Shown here piece by piece: positions 17,672 to 25,904 of a DNA stretch of 64,000 bases. The translations under genes and the position numbers were made by a program. How positions within the stretch are numbered: the first letter of the stretch is position 1; every line of letters begins with the position of its first letter. The notes below the pieces were generated by a model, which did no database searches, had not been told where the DNA came from, and was given only the letters and a program-made list of their open reading frames with translations. The stretch spans positions 1 to 64,000 of the forward strand of contig NZ_CP018076.1 in assembly GCF_001886735.1 (NCBI RefSeq), in the 5' to 3' direction. This DNA comes from Sulfitobacter alexandrii (lineage in GTDB: Bacteria; Pseudomonadota; Alphaproteobacteria; Rhodobacterales; Rhodobacteraceae).

Positions 17672-17699
17672 TTCGGCAGTCCTTTATTTGATAATTCTT

Positions 17700-17725
17700 G
17701 GAACCAAACGCGCTTTACGCTGGTT
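17700..17725 (+). promoter_or_regulatory. EcfG-type promoter of nepR-ecfG
   Basis: GGAAC (17700-17704), 17-base spacer, GGTT (17722-17725): one mismatch from GGAAC-N17-CGTT. It lies 53 bases before the nepR ATG and is interleaved with the phyR promoter on the other strand. Confidence 0.7.
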
Positions 17726-17732
17726 AAGTTCC
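17707..17732 (-). promoter_or_regulatory. EcfG-type promoter of phyR
   Basis: Minus-strand GGAAC (17728-17732), 17-base spacer, CGTT (17707-17710): a perfect general-stress promoter. The two opposed promoters share the same 33 bases, so they should compete for or co-recruit polymerase. Confidence 0.85.
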
Positions 17733-17778
17733 AGTGTGGGTGCAAATTATAGAAAACAAAGGCCGAAGAACCAGAGGT

Positions 17779-17943
17779 ATGTTTGTGAATTCTGACAAGA
17801 ACGAGGACCGCGAGAGCGTTATCGACGAAAATCTCAAGAAGGTTTTCAACGAAACGCTCGAAGAGGGAATCCCGGATCGGTTCAAGGACTTGCTGAGCAA
17901 GCTCAAACAACAAGAGTCTCAGAGCGGTTCCGACAATGGCTGA
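17779..17943 (+). CDS. nepR: Anti-sigma factor NepR
   Basis: A 54-residue protein that sequesters EcfG until phosphorylated PhyR binds it. The NepR core is NLKKVFNETLEEGIPDRF followed by the second amphipathic helix KDLLSKLKQ. I start at the ATG at 17779 (MFVNSDKNEDRE), after CAGAGGT; the upstream GTG lies inside the promoter-proximal leader. It overlaps the ecfG start by 8 bases, which couples anti-sigma and sigma translation. Confidence 0.92.
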   Translation: MFVNSDKNEDRESVIDENLKKVFNETLEEGIPDRFKDLLSKLKQQESQSGSDNG

Positions 17944-18493
17944 GAAATCGCCCCGCGACGAGCTGGTGGATCACCTTCCGGCCATGCGCGCCTTTGCCAT
18001 CAGTTTGACGCGAAACGGGTCCCTTGCCGACGACATGGTACAGGACACGCTGGTCAAGGCCTGGACGAACATCGAGAAGTTCGAGCCCGGCACAAACATG
18101 CGTGCGTGGTTGTTCACCATTCTTCGCAACACCTACTATTCATCCCGCCGCAAGTCGAAGCGCGAGGTGGCCGACGTCGATGGCGTTTTCACCGAAGGAT
18201 TGGCCGAGAAGCCTGCGCACGATGGCCACATGCAGATGAACGATTTCCGCAAGGCGCTTGGCAAGCTCAAGGTGGAACAGCGTGAGGCGCTGCTGCTGAT
18301 TGGTGCGTCCGGATTCTCTTACGAAGAAGCTGCCGACATGTGCGGTGTGGCTGTCGGCACCATCAAGAGCAGGGTCAACCGTGCACGCGCCCAACTGGCC
18401 GAACTGATGGAGCACGGGGAAAACGACTCTCTCGAGATGACGGACGACGCGACCATGTCCGTGATCTCTTCGTCCAAGGTTGCAAGTTTCTAG
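17936..18493 (+). CDS. ecfG: General stress ECF sigma factor EcfG
   Basis: A 185-residue two-domain ECF sigma factor (ECF15). Region 2 includes AFAISLTRNGSLADDMVQDT and the -10-recognising MRAWLFTILRNTYYS; region 4 is REALLLIGASGFSYEEAADM with GTIKSRVNRAR as recognition helix. It directs RNA polymerase to GGAAC...CGTT promoters under starvation, oxidative, osmotic and heat stress. It sits between nepR and a sensor kinase gene in the canonical order. Confidence 0.95.
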   Translation: MAEKSPRDELVDHLPAMRAFAISLTRNGSLADDMVQDTLVKAWTNIEKFEPGTNMRAWLFTILRNTYYSSRRKSKREVADVDGVFTEGLAEKPAHDGHMQMNDFRKALGKLKVEQREALLLIGASGFSYEEAADMCGVAVGTIKSRVNRARAQLAELMEHGENDSLEMTDDATMSVISSSKVASF

Positions 18494-18495
18494 CC

Positions 18496-20214
18496 ATGAC
18501 TTCCGGGTTCTTTTCCGGTGGGCTGCTCAAGGGATTGGCGGTCAGGGTTCTTTTCTTCCTGTCCCTCGCTCTCATGCCCATCGGAATGATCGCCATCGTG
18601 CAGACCTGGGAGATATCGAGCCAGAACCAGACCAGCGCGGAGCTGTCTTTGCTTGCCGTGACCGAGCAGGCCTCTTCGGCTGAAAGACGGGTGTTGCAGG
18701 AGGCTTTCGGCGCGGTCGAAGTCCTGAGCGCGCTGGTCCGTCTGTACCTCGACGATCCCGAAGAATGCAGCCAGGTTCTGAAAGAATATCGCGATGTCAC
18801 CCGGAACTACGAAGTCGTCGGGTACGTCGGTCTGGACGGGTTGATGGAATGTTCTTCCGCCGGGGGAACAGTGGACCTCAGCGAACGGAACTGGTTTCGG
18901 TCAGCGCTCGAGCATCCGGTCCGGGCAGCCTATGCGGTGCGTCGGGGAGCGGTTTCCGGCAAGTCGGTGACAGTCGTTCAGGCCCCCGTCCGGGAGAATG
19001 ACGAACTGATCGGTTTCATGGCGATCTCCATTCCCCCCTCGCTGATCGAAACGGAGGAGGAGCCGCCCCTTTCCCTGACGCCGCTGGCCATGGTCACCTT
19101 CAATGCGGACGGCGACATTCTGACGTCCGAGCGCGGTATGGACCTTTCCGGCGTGGAGATGCCGGAGAATATTTCGCTGTCGGTTTTCGCCGGGAACGAG
19201 ACAAAGGTGTTCTTTGCCGAAAACACGGAATCCGTCACCCGCGCCTATGCGGTGCTGCCGATCGTACCGGATGCCGTCTACGCGATGAGCGCCTGGCCCG
19301 AGGATACGCCGTTCCTTCAGGTGGATCTGACAACGCGTCTCAGCACGCTTCTGCCGGTCGCGATGTGGGCCGCCAGCCTCGTGGTGGCATTCTGGGCACT
19401 GAACCGCCTTGCCATCCGGCATATCCGGAAACTGGGTCGGCAGATGCGGCGCTTTGCCCTGAGCCGGACCCTGCCGCGCGACACCCTTGCGCCATCGATC
19501 CCGACCGAACTGGCCGAGATGGAGACAGCCTTCGTCGCGATGGCGGAATCCATCCTGCGCGACGAAGCGACGCTGGAAGACAGTCTGCGCGAAAAGAACA
19601 TCCTGCTGAAGGAAGTGCACCACCGTGTGAAGAACAACCTGCAGCTCATCTCGTCCATCATGAACATGCAGATCCGGCAGGCCAAGAGCGAAGACGCGCG
19701 GTTCGTCCTGCGCCGCCTGCAGGAAAGGATCCTGAGCCTAGCCACGGTACACAAGAACCTGTACCAGGATGACAATCTGGTCCGTGTGGATGCCAAAGTT
19801 CTGCTGGAAGAAGTCGTCGGGCAGCTTTTGAAGGTCGGGCTCGGCCCAAAGGCGCATGTGAAGGTTACTCAGAGCTTCGAGCGGATCAGCATCGATGCGG
19901 ACGACGCCGCTCCGTTGACCCTGCTGACCTCGGAAGCGATCACGAACGCTCTGAAGTACATTCCCCAGTCCTCGCCCGATGCGCACCTCGATGCATCCCT
20001 TCGCCAGATCGACACCGAACTCGCGCAGCTTACGGTCAGCAATACGGTCAGTGGAGATACCGCGGAAACCGGCACCGGGCTGGGTTCCCGGCTGATCGAG
20101 GCATTTGCGCGTCAGTTGAACGGACACGTCGAGATCGAGAGCACGGAAACCGTTTACGCGCTCAAGGTGACCTTCCACGTCCCGAAGACGGCAAAACAGA
20201 CCTACGACTACTGA
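18496..20214 (+). CDS. Sensor histidine kinase (HisKA_2/HWE type) of the general stress response
   Basis: A 572-residue membrane kinase. A first membrane helix (about 14-36) is followed by a periplasmic sensor domain of about 240 residues and a second helix (about 284-303). The HisKA_2 dimerisation helix has KEVHHRVKNNLQL with the phospho-accepting His at 375/376, and the ATPase domain has TSEAITNALKY and a G-box GTGLGSRL. It starts 3 bases past ecfG. PhyR is its likely target, directly or through a phosphorelay. The signal is not readable from sequence. Confidence 0.93.
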   Translation: MTSGFFSGGLLKGLAVRVLFFLSLALMPIGMIAIVQTWEISSQNQTSAELSLLAVTEQASSAERRVLQEAFGAVEVLSALVRLYLDDPEECSQVLKEYRDVTRNYEVVGYVGLDGLMECSSAGGTVDLSERNWFRSALEHPVRAAYAVRRGAVSGKSVTVVQAPVRENDELIGFMAISIPPSLIETEEEPPLSLTPLAMVTFNADGDILTSERGMDLSGVEMPENISLSVFAGNETKVFFAENTESVTRAYAVLPIVPDAVYAMSAWPEDTPFLQVDLTTRLSTLLPVAMWAASLVVAFWALNRLAIRHIRKLGRQMRRFALSRTLPRDTLAPSIPTELAEMETAFVAMAESILRDEATLEDSLREKNILLKEVHHRVKNNLQLISSIMNMQIRQAKSEDARFVLRRLQERILSLATVHKNLYQDDNLVRVDAKVLLEEVVGQLLKVGLGPKAHVKVTQSFERISIDADDAAPLTLLTSEAITNALKYIPQSSPDAHLDASLRQIDTELAQLTVSNTVSGDTAETGTGLGSRLIEAFARQLNGHVEIESTETVYALKVTFHVPKTAKQTYDY

Positions 20215-20259
20215 GCGGCGGGTAACTGTGGCCCTGCGGCAACATGGCGCGCCCAACCG

Positions 20260-20285
20260 GGAACCATTCATGCTGCAGCGCAGTT
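20260..20285 (+). promoter_or_regulatory. Possible EcfG-type promoter of the small membrane protein
   Basis: GGAAC (20260-20264), 17-base spacer, AGTT (20282-20285): one mismatch in the -10. The -10 is 34 bases before the ATG of the 45-residue gene, the same geometry as phyR. Confidence 0.5.
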
Positions 20286-20319
20286 TGACCGGTGAACGAA
20301 GCTACTGAAAGGGCGACGC

Positions 20320-20457
20320 ATGAATGCCGATCTGTTCCTTGGTGGCTTGGCCGTACTAACCCTTGCAGCGATCATAATCGTTGCGATGACTTCCGGCGGC
20401 AGCAAGAACCGCGAATTCGAAGTCAAGCATGACCGCAAAGGCTCTGCGCGAAAATAG
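20320..20457 (+). CDS. Small single-pass membrane protein, 45 residues
   Basis: A short gene: ATG at 20320, TAG at 20455-20457. The product has one hydrophobic helix (residues about 4-24, LFLGGLAVLTLAAIIIVAM), a Gly-Ser turn and a basic tail (KNREFEVKHDRKGSARK), so N-out/C-in topology is expected. GAAAGGG precedes the start. It is flanked by a weak EcfG-type promoter and a clear terminator, which supports an independent stress-induced transcript. No family recognised. Confidence 0.6.
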   Translation: MNADLFLGGLAVLTLAAIIIVAMTSGGSKNREFEVKHDRKGSARK

Positions 20458-20489
20458 GCTCGGTCGACTGACCACCAATCGAGAGACGA

Positions 20490-20522
20490 GAAACGGCGTG
20501 GCAGGTGCTGCGCCGTTTCTTT
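20490..20522 (+). terminator. Terminator after the small membrane protein gene
   Basis: A perfect 9-bp stem (GAAACGGCG with CGCCGTTTC) with a 12-base loop, followed by TTTC. It also separates the convergent regulator gene. Confidence 0.7.
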
Positions 20523-20529
20523 CATGTCC

Positions 20530-21081
20530 TCAGAAACTGGGCGGTGTGCAGGCGCTGACCACTTCGCACACGTCTTTTCCGATGTTCCTGAACCGGTGGG
20601 GCAAGGTACTGTCGAAGATGTAACCATCGCCGACCCGAAGCACGGAGGTATGACCATCGACGGTCACCTCTATAGCTCCCTTCACCACGATCCCGGCTTC
20701 CTCGCCCTGATGGGACAGAAACTCCGGGCCCGTATCGGCGCCGGGCGGATAGGTTTCGTGCAGCACCTGAAGCGCGTGGTTCTCTATGTTGCCGAGTTGC
20801 CGAAGCGATACCTGCCCCGGTGCGGCGGGCGCAACTTCGGTAAAGTCCTGCGCCGTGTAGAAGTATTTCGGAGCCTCGCGGTCCTCCAGCGTGGAAAAGA
20901 ATTCGGCCATGCTGATCGGGATCGCGTCCAGCAGGCTCTTCAGGGACGCGACCGAAGGGCTGGTCCTGTTCATTTCGATCAGTGAAATCGTCCCGTTGGT
21001 CAGGCCCGCACGCGCTGCGAGTTCCCGTTGCGACAGGCCACGCTGCTTGCGAATGGTTTTTAGTCTTTGCCCGATGTCCAA
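20530..21081 (-). CDS. XRE family regulator with cupin domain (PuuR-like)
   Basis: A 183-residue repressor-type protein. The N-terminal helix-turn-helix is in SQRELAARAGLTNGTISLIE, and the C-terminal cupin (residues about 110-180) includes GDGYIFDSTLPHRFRN. Relatives such as PuuR repress putrescine/GABA catabolism. The best start is a TTG at 21081 (LDIGQRLKTIR read as Met), because AAGGA lies 8 bases upstream. It is divergent from a GabT-like gene, supporting that target. A dyad CAATGCC-N15-GGCATTG lies between them. Confidence 0.88.
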   Translation of the reverse strand: MDIGQRLKTIRKQRGLSQRELAARAGLTNGTISLIEMNRTSPSVASLKSLLDAIPISMAEFFSTLEDREAPKYFYTAQDFTEVAPAAPGQVSLRQLGNIENHALQVLHETYPPGADTGPEFLSHQGEEAGIVVKGAIEVTVDGHTSVLRVGDGYIFDSTLPHRFRNIGKDVCEVVSACTPPSF

Positions 21082-21140
21082 GAAAGGATCCTTACGCTGC
21101 TTGCATTTCCGTCAGCAAGATCCGGCTGAGCCGGCGTTGG

Positions 21141-21195
21141 CAATGCCATAAACCGCGACTTCGGCATTGACAATTATATTAAACGGAAGGATAGC
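21141..21195. promoter_or_regulatory. Divergent promoter/operator region of regulator and gabT
   Basis: An inverted repeat CAATGCC (21141-21147) and GGCATTG (21163-21169) overlaps a plus-strand TTGACA (21167-21172), which is followed after 17 bases by GATAGC. On the minus strand TATAAT (21173-21178) gives a perfect -10 for the regulator. Overlap of promoters with the dyad suggests repression by the XRE-cupin protein. Inference. Confidence 0.4.
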
Positions 21196-21244
21196 AATTT
21201 TTAAACGCCACTCCGCGCGTCATGAACCGAAAGGATGCTGTTCA

Positions 21245-22657
21245 ATGTCCGAAACCGCCAAAAAATCGCGTCGCAAGGCTGCACCCACGAAGACCACCAA
21301 GGCCGCCGCATCGGCACAGGCCGTGGTCAAGAACATCGTTTCGGCTGCCGTGGCCGGCGCCGATGTCACCAACGCGCAGATGATTGAACGCCGCAACGCC
21401 GCCGTCGCGCGCGGCGTGGCGTCGGCCGCGCCGATCTACGCGCAGTATGCCGAGAACGCCGAACTCTGGGACGTCGAAGGCAACCGTTACATCGATTTCG
21501 TCGGCGGGATCGGCGTGCTGAACACCGGCCACCGTCATCCCAAGGTCGTCGCCGCGGCGAAGGCACAGGAAGACCATTACACGCACACCTCGTTCCAGGT
21601 CGTTCCCTATGGTCCCTACATCGAACTTGCGGAAAAGCTGAACGCGCTGGCCCCCGGCGATGCGCCCAAGAAAACGCTTCTGGTCACGACCGGGGCAGAG
21701 GCCGTGGAAAACGCGGTTAAGATCGCACGTGCCGCGACTGGCCGTCCGGGTGTGATTGCCTTTACCGGAGGGTACCACGGCCGCACGCTGCTGACCCTCG
21801 GCATGACCGGCAAGGTCAGCCCCTACAAGAAGGGTGTGGGCCCGTTCCCCGCGGATGTCTTCCGCGCGCCGTTTCCCTCCGTGCGTGACGGAATCACCGT
21901 CGACGACGCGATCACCGGCCTCAAGAACCTGTTCCTGACCGATGCGGAACCCTCCCGCGTGGCGGCGATCATCATCGAGCCCGTGTTGGGCGAGGGCGGC
22001 TATACCCCGGTTCCCTTCGAGATGATGCAGCAACTGCGCGACATCTGCGATGAACATGGCATTCTGCTGATCGCCGATGAAGTTCAGGCGGGCTTTGGCC
22101 GCACGGGCACATGGTTCGCTGTCGAACATTCCGGCGTGGTTCCGGACCTGATCACCGTCGCGAAGTCCATGGCCGGTGGTTATCCGCTGGCCGGCGTGAT
22201 CGGCCGCGCCGACGTGATGGACGCGATGGATCCCGGTGGCCTTGGCGGGACCTACGGCGGCAACCCGGTCGCATGCGCCGCGGCGCTGGCCGCGATCGAG
22301 GCGATCGAGGAAGAAGGCCTGCTGGCCCGTTCCACCGCAATGGGCGAGACCCTCAAGGCGAGGTTCAGCGAGATCGGCGCGCGGTCCGCACCCTACCGGT
22401 TCTGGGACGTGCGCGGACTTGGCGCGATGGTCGCGGTCGAGTTCGTCACAGACTTCGACACCGCCAAGCCGGACGCCGATTTGACGAAGCGGGTGATCGC
22501 GCATGCGCTCAAGCGCGGGCTGCTGCTGCTGAGCTGTGGCATGCACGGGAACGCCGTTCGCGTCATGGTGCCGTTGACCGCTTCCGATGCCGTGGTCGAG
22601 GAGGGTCTGTCCATCTTCGAAGCGGCCGTGCAGGCCGCCGTCGCCGAAGAGGCCTGA
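21245..22657 (+). CDS. gabT: 4-aminobutyrate aminotransferase-like class III aminotransferase
   Basis: A 470-residue PLP enzyme that would convert GABA and 2-oxoglutarate to succinic semialdehyde and glutamate. The catalytic lysine is in [15 protein letters not shown], the cofactor aspartate in [15 protein letters not shown], and [15 protein letters not shown] marks the GabT group. It is about 45 residues longer than usual: residues 1-30 are rich in Lys, Arg and Ala ([16 protein letters not shown]). AAGGA 9 bases before the ATG at 21245 supports this long start; the family-typical start would be near [12 protein letters not shown]. Context with a PuuR-like regulator supports GABA/polyamine catabolism. 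Confidence 0.9.
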   Translation: MSETAKKSRRKAAPTKTTKAAASAQAVVKNIVSAAVAGADVTNAQMIERRNAAVARGVASAAPIYAQYAENAELWDVEGNRYIDFVGGIGVLNTGHRHPKVVAAAKAQEDHYTHTSFQVVPYGPYIELAEKLNALAPGDAPKKTLLVTTGAEAVENAVKIARAATGRPGVIAFTGGYHGRTLLTLGMTGKVSPYKKGVGPFPADVFRAPFPSVRDGITVDDAITGLKNLFLTDAEPSRVAAIIIEPVLGEGGYTPVPFEMMQQLRDICDEHGILLIADEVQAGFGRTGTWFAVEHSGVVPDLITVAKSMAGGYPLAGVIGRADVMDAMDPGGLGGTYGGNPVACAAALAAIEAIEEEGLLARSTAMGETLKARFSEIGARSAPYRFWDVRGLGAMVAVEFVTDFDTAKPDADLTKRVIAHALKRGLLLLSCGMHGNAVRVMVPLTASDAVVEEGLSIFEAAVQAAVAEEA

Positions 22658-22693
22658 GCCGCCTCAGGCACGCCGCCACTCATTTGACTGACA

Positions 22694-22722
22694 GAGGCCG
22701 CCGGTTATCCGGCGGCCTCTTT
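22694..22722. terminator. Terminator between gabT and the convergent FMN protein gene
   Basis: A perfect 11-bp GC-rich stem (GAGGCCGCCGG with CCGGCGGCCTC), loop TTAT, then TTTG on the plus strand. It can serve both convergent genes. Confidence 0.85.
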
Positions 22723-22818
22723 GCATGAACGGGAACAACGTGTTTTGCGTGGCAAAATTACAGAAGGCCCGGCGATCGAAACGACCCGACCCGCCGCACG
22801 AGTATGGCTGTCCAGCGA

Positions 22819-24438
22819 TCAGTCGACCGGCGCGAAACTCTCGGCGCGGGCACGGTCCCACCTCGTCTTGTCGCCGTGATAATCGGGCGCATCGGGGTCC
22901 AGCAGGAAACCTTCCGGCAGGTAGCCGTAGGCCTGGCTTCCTTCCGCCATGCTCTTGTCCCCCTGTCGCAGCATCAGGTGTCTGGGCAGAAACTCGCTCG
23001 GGTGCTTCAGCCCGGCGGCACCCGTCATCTCTGCAAGCGCCTCCATCGTGTTGCGGTGAAAGCGGGCGACCCGCTTGCTCTTGTGCGAGACGTCAAGCGC
23101 GCGCATCCGCGTCTTGTCCTGCGTGGCGACACCCACCGGGCAATGGTTGGTGTGGCAGGCCTGGGCCTGGATGCATCCGATGGCGAACATGAAGCCGCGC
23201 GCCGAATTGCACCAGTCGGCACCCAGCGCCAGCGCCCTTGCGATGTCGAAGGCCGACACCACCTTGCCCGCCGCGCCGATCCTTATCTGATCGCGCAAAC
23301 CGGCCCCGCGCAGCGTATTGTGGACAAAGGTCAGCCCCTCGACCATGGGCATCCCGACGTGGTTGGAAAACTCGACAGGGGCCGCCCCGGTGCCGCCTTC
23401 TCCCCCATCCACGACGATGAAATCCGGCACGATCCCGGTTTCCAGCATCGCCTTTACAATGCACATGAACTCGCGCCGGTGCCCGATGCAGAGCTTGAAG
23501 CCCACGGGCTTTCCCCCGGACAGATCGCGCAATTGCTGCAGGAACTCCATCATCTCGATCGGCGTCTGGAAGGCGGAATGCGCCGCGGGCGACACGCAGT
23601 CCTTTCCCATCGGCACGCCCCTTGCCTCGGCAATCTCCGGTGTGATCTTGGACGCGGGCAGCATCCCGCCGTGGCCCGGCTTGGCACCCTGGCTGAGTTT
23701 CAGCTCGATCATCTTGACCTGATCGAGCGATGCCGTTTCCTTGAACTTGGCCGGATCGAATGTGCCGTCGGGCGCCCGGCTGCCGAAATATCCCGATGCA
23801 AGCTGGTAGATCAGGTCGCCACCGCCCGCCTTGTGATAGCGGCTGACAGATCCTTCGCCGGTGTCATGCGCGAAATTGCCCATCTTTGCCCCGGTGTTCA
23901 GCGCCTGAATCGCGTTCGCGGAAAGCGACCCGAAGCTCATGGCTGAAATATTGTAGATCGAAGCCGAATAGTGCTGCTTGCACGCGTTGCCGCCGATGGT
24001 GATGCGGAAATCGAAATCCTCGATGTGCACGGGCTGGATAGAGTGCGTCACCCATGAATATCCCGCATCGTAAACCCGCTGGCGCGTCCCGAAAGGCCGC
24101 GCATCTTCCTGCCCCTTGGCCCGCTGGTAAACCAAGGACCGGTCGTCCCGGCTGAACGGTTCTTCATCCTGATCCGATTCAATGAGGTACTGCCGAATTT
24201 CCGGGCGCACCCCTTCGAAGATGAAGCGCATATGCCCCAGCACCGGGTAATTCCGCAGGATGCTGTGACGTGTCTGGAGCAGATCGAAGATCCCCAAGAG
24301 GGTGAGGGCGACAAAGAACGCGAGGGGAACGGCAAGCCACAACGACCACGTCACCGTGAGAACCAGGCAGACGATGGCGAGGGCGGCGACACCTGCAAAA
24401 GTGGCAAATCTGGAATAGGCTGAAAAATATGGCATCAT
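22819..24438 (-). CDS. FMN-binding glutamate synthase family protein, membrane-anchored
   Basis: A 539-residue protein with one or two N-terminal membrane helices (residues about 12-50) and a glutamate-synthase GltB2-type barrel. FMN-site elements include VDGGEGGTGAAP and GADWCNSARGFMFA. The 3Fe-4S ligands are in CIQAQACHTNHC (Cys-x5-Cys-x4-Cys). It lacks the glutaminase domain of true GltB, so it is not a complete glutamate synthase. Start is placed at the double ATG (24438/24435) before PYFSAYSRF; an earlier ATG at 24468 is possible. Physiological role unknown; it lies beside a GabT gene. Confidence 0.85.
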   Translation of the reverse strand: MMPYFSAYSRFATFAGVAALAIVCLVLTVTWSLWLAVPLAFFVALTLLGIFDLLQTRHSILRNYPVLGHMRFIFEGVRPEIRQYLIESDQDEEPFSRDDRSLVYQRAKGQEDARPFGTRQRVYDAGYSWVTHSIQPVHIEDFDFRITIGGNACKQHYSASIYNISAMSFGSLSANAIQALNTGAKMGNFAHDTGEGSVSRYHKAGGGDLIYQLASGYFGSRAPDGTFDPAKFKETASLDQVKMIELKLSQGAKPGHGGMLPASKITPEIAEARGVPMGKDCVSPAAHSAFQTPIEMMEFLQQLRDLSGGKPVGFKLCIGHRREFMCIVKAMLETGIVPDFIVVDGGEGGTGAAPVEFSNHVGMPMVEGLTFVHNTLRGAGLRDQIRIGAAGKVVSAFDIARALALGADWCNSARGFMFAIGCIQAQACHTNHCPVGVATQDKTRMRALDVSHKSKRVARFHRNTMEALAEMTGAAGLKHPSEFLPRHLMLRQGDKSMAEGSQAYGYLPEGFLLDPDAPDYHGDKTRWDRARAESFAPVD

Positions 24439-24826
24439 TGGCAAACCCCGAGTGTATTTGTCCGGCATGCCAAGAGTTTGACCGGATTGCAACGTGGTGC
24501 AAGTTCCAGGCCTCGGGAAGCCTGATCAGCGGCAGGAATTGCCCGCCCGATCAGCGCGCCTTTACGTGGATTCTTCTGAAAAGTAAAGTCAAAACAGGGA
24601 TTTGGGCCTGTGGCATTTTCTGGGTCAAAGCTTGCTTGATCACTCATTCAAAGCTGCCTAACGTGGAATCAGAATCCGTTAATTTGCGCCGAACCCTATC
24701 GTGGGCGTGAACCGGACGAAGGCAAACGAACGCGACCGGCATCTGCCTCGAGCCGCGATATTTGCCGAAACGGTAGGGCATCCGCCTGTCGATGGCGGGC
24801 GCCGAAACAAGAAATGGGAGACACCT
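24439..24826. promoter_or_regulatory. Divergent intergenic region upstream of the TAXI-TRAP cluster
   Basis: A 388-base gap with no credible gene. The best sigma-70-like match on the plus strand is TTGATC (24636-24641), 17 bases, TAACGT (24659-24664), leaving a leader of about 160 bases before the binding-protein gene. I see no riboswitch that I can name. Confidence 0.35.
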
Positions 24827-25786
24827 ATGAAAATGTTCAAGATGATTGCGCTTGCTGGCGCCATGGCGGCCGGTACTGCTGCAACGGCACAAGAGAAGTT
24901 CATCACCATCGGTACCGGCGGCCAGACCGGCGTCTACTTTGTCGTCGGCCAGTCCATCTGCCGACTGGTCAACCGCGGCACTGCCGAGCACAACCTGAAG
25001 TGCACGGCGCCGTCCACCGGCGGTTCCATCGCCAACATCAATGCGATCAAGGCGGGCGACATGGACATGGGCGTGGCCCAGTCCGACTGGCAGTTCCACG
25101 CCTACAACGGGACGTCACAGTTCGAGGGTGACAAGTTCGACAAGCTGCGCGCCGTGTTTTCCGTGCACGGCGAACCATTCAACGTGATCGCCCGCAACGA
25201 CAGCGGCATCAAGAGCTTCGATGACCTGAAGGGCAAGCGCGTCAACATCGGCAACCCGGGCTCGGGCCAGCGCGCCACCATGGAAGTCGTCATGAACGCA
25301 AAAGGCTGGACGCTGGATGACTTCGCGCTCGCTTCCGAGCTGAAGCCGGCGGAGCAGGCCGCAGCGCTGGGCGACAACAAGGTCGATGCGATCATCTACA
25401 CCGTGGGCCATCCCAACGGTTCGATCCAGGAAGCGGTGTCGACCATCGATGCCAGCCTCGTTCCCGTAGAAGGCCCCGAGATCGACAAGCTGATCGATGA
25501 AAATCCCTATTACGCCGCGGCCACCGTGCCGGGCGGCATGTACAAGGGTACGGACAGCGACGTGAGCACGTTCGGCGTCAAGGCGACCTTTGTCACCTCC
25601 GCCGATGTGGATGACGAGGTCGTCTATCAGGTGGTCAAGGCTGTGTTCGACAACTTCGACCGTTTCAAGCGCCTGCATCCGGCCTTTGAGAACCTGACCG
25701 AGGAAGCGATGATTTCCGAAGGCCTGTCCGCGCCGCTGCATGACGGTGCCGCCAAGTACTACAAGGAGCGTGGCTGGATCGAATAA
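24827..25786 (+). CDS. TAXI family TRAP transporter solute-binding protein
   Basis: A 319-residue periplasmic binding protein of the TRAP-associated extracytoplasmic immunogenic (TAXI) type. A signal peptide (MKMFKMIALAGAMAAGTAAT) is followed by the family start ITIGTGGQTGVYFVVG and CTAPSTGGSIANINAIKAGD. TAXI systems import small acids or amino-acid-like solutes; the ligand here is unknown. GGGAG lies before the ATG. The fused permease gene follows after a 118-base gap that holds a hairpin. Confidence 0.93.
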   Translation: MKMFKMIALAGAMAAGTAATAQEKFITIGTGGQTGVYFVVGQSICRLVNRGTAEHNLKCTAPSTGGSIANINAIKAGDMDMGVAQSDWQFHAYNGTSQFEGDKFDKLRAVFSVHGEPFNVIARNDSGIKSFDDLKGKRVNIGNPGSGQRATMEVVMNAKGWTLDDFALASELKPAEQAAALGDNKVDAIIYTVGHPNGSIQEAVSTIDASLVPVEGPEIDKLIDENPYYAAATVPGGMYKGTDSDVSTFGVKATFVTSADVDDEVVYQVVKAVFDNFDRFKRLHPAFENLTEEAMISEGLSAPLHDGAAKYYKERGWIE

Positions 25787-25811
25787 TCCAGACGATCTAA
25801 CGCTTTGCTTT

Positions 25812-25841
25812 GACCGGCGGCGGTGCAAATCGCCACCGGTC
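25812..25841 (+). other. Intergenic hairpin between TRAP binding protein and permease
   Basis: Stem GACCGG/CCGGTC extended by GGCG/CGCC across one mismatch, with an 8-base loop. There is no U-tract. Such hairpins often protect the upstream mRNA so that the binding protein exceeds the permease. Confidence 0.5.
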
Positions 25842-25904
25842 GGCCCCGAGGGCCAAATAACAAGGCATCCGCGAGAATCCGGAGCCCAGACAGGGACGTC
25901 TTAG

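Noticed and set aside
22732..22760. EcfG promoter at GGGAACAACGTG
   Set aside because: No CGTT-like -10 at 16 or 17 bases and no start codon of a gene in the right place.
24480..24520. EcfG promoter for the FMN glutamate-synthase-like gene (minus-strand GGAACTTGC)
   Set aside because: A CGTT occurs at 8 bases, not at 16-17, so the spacing is wrong.
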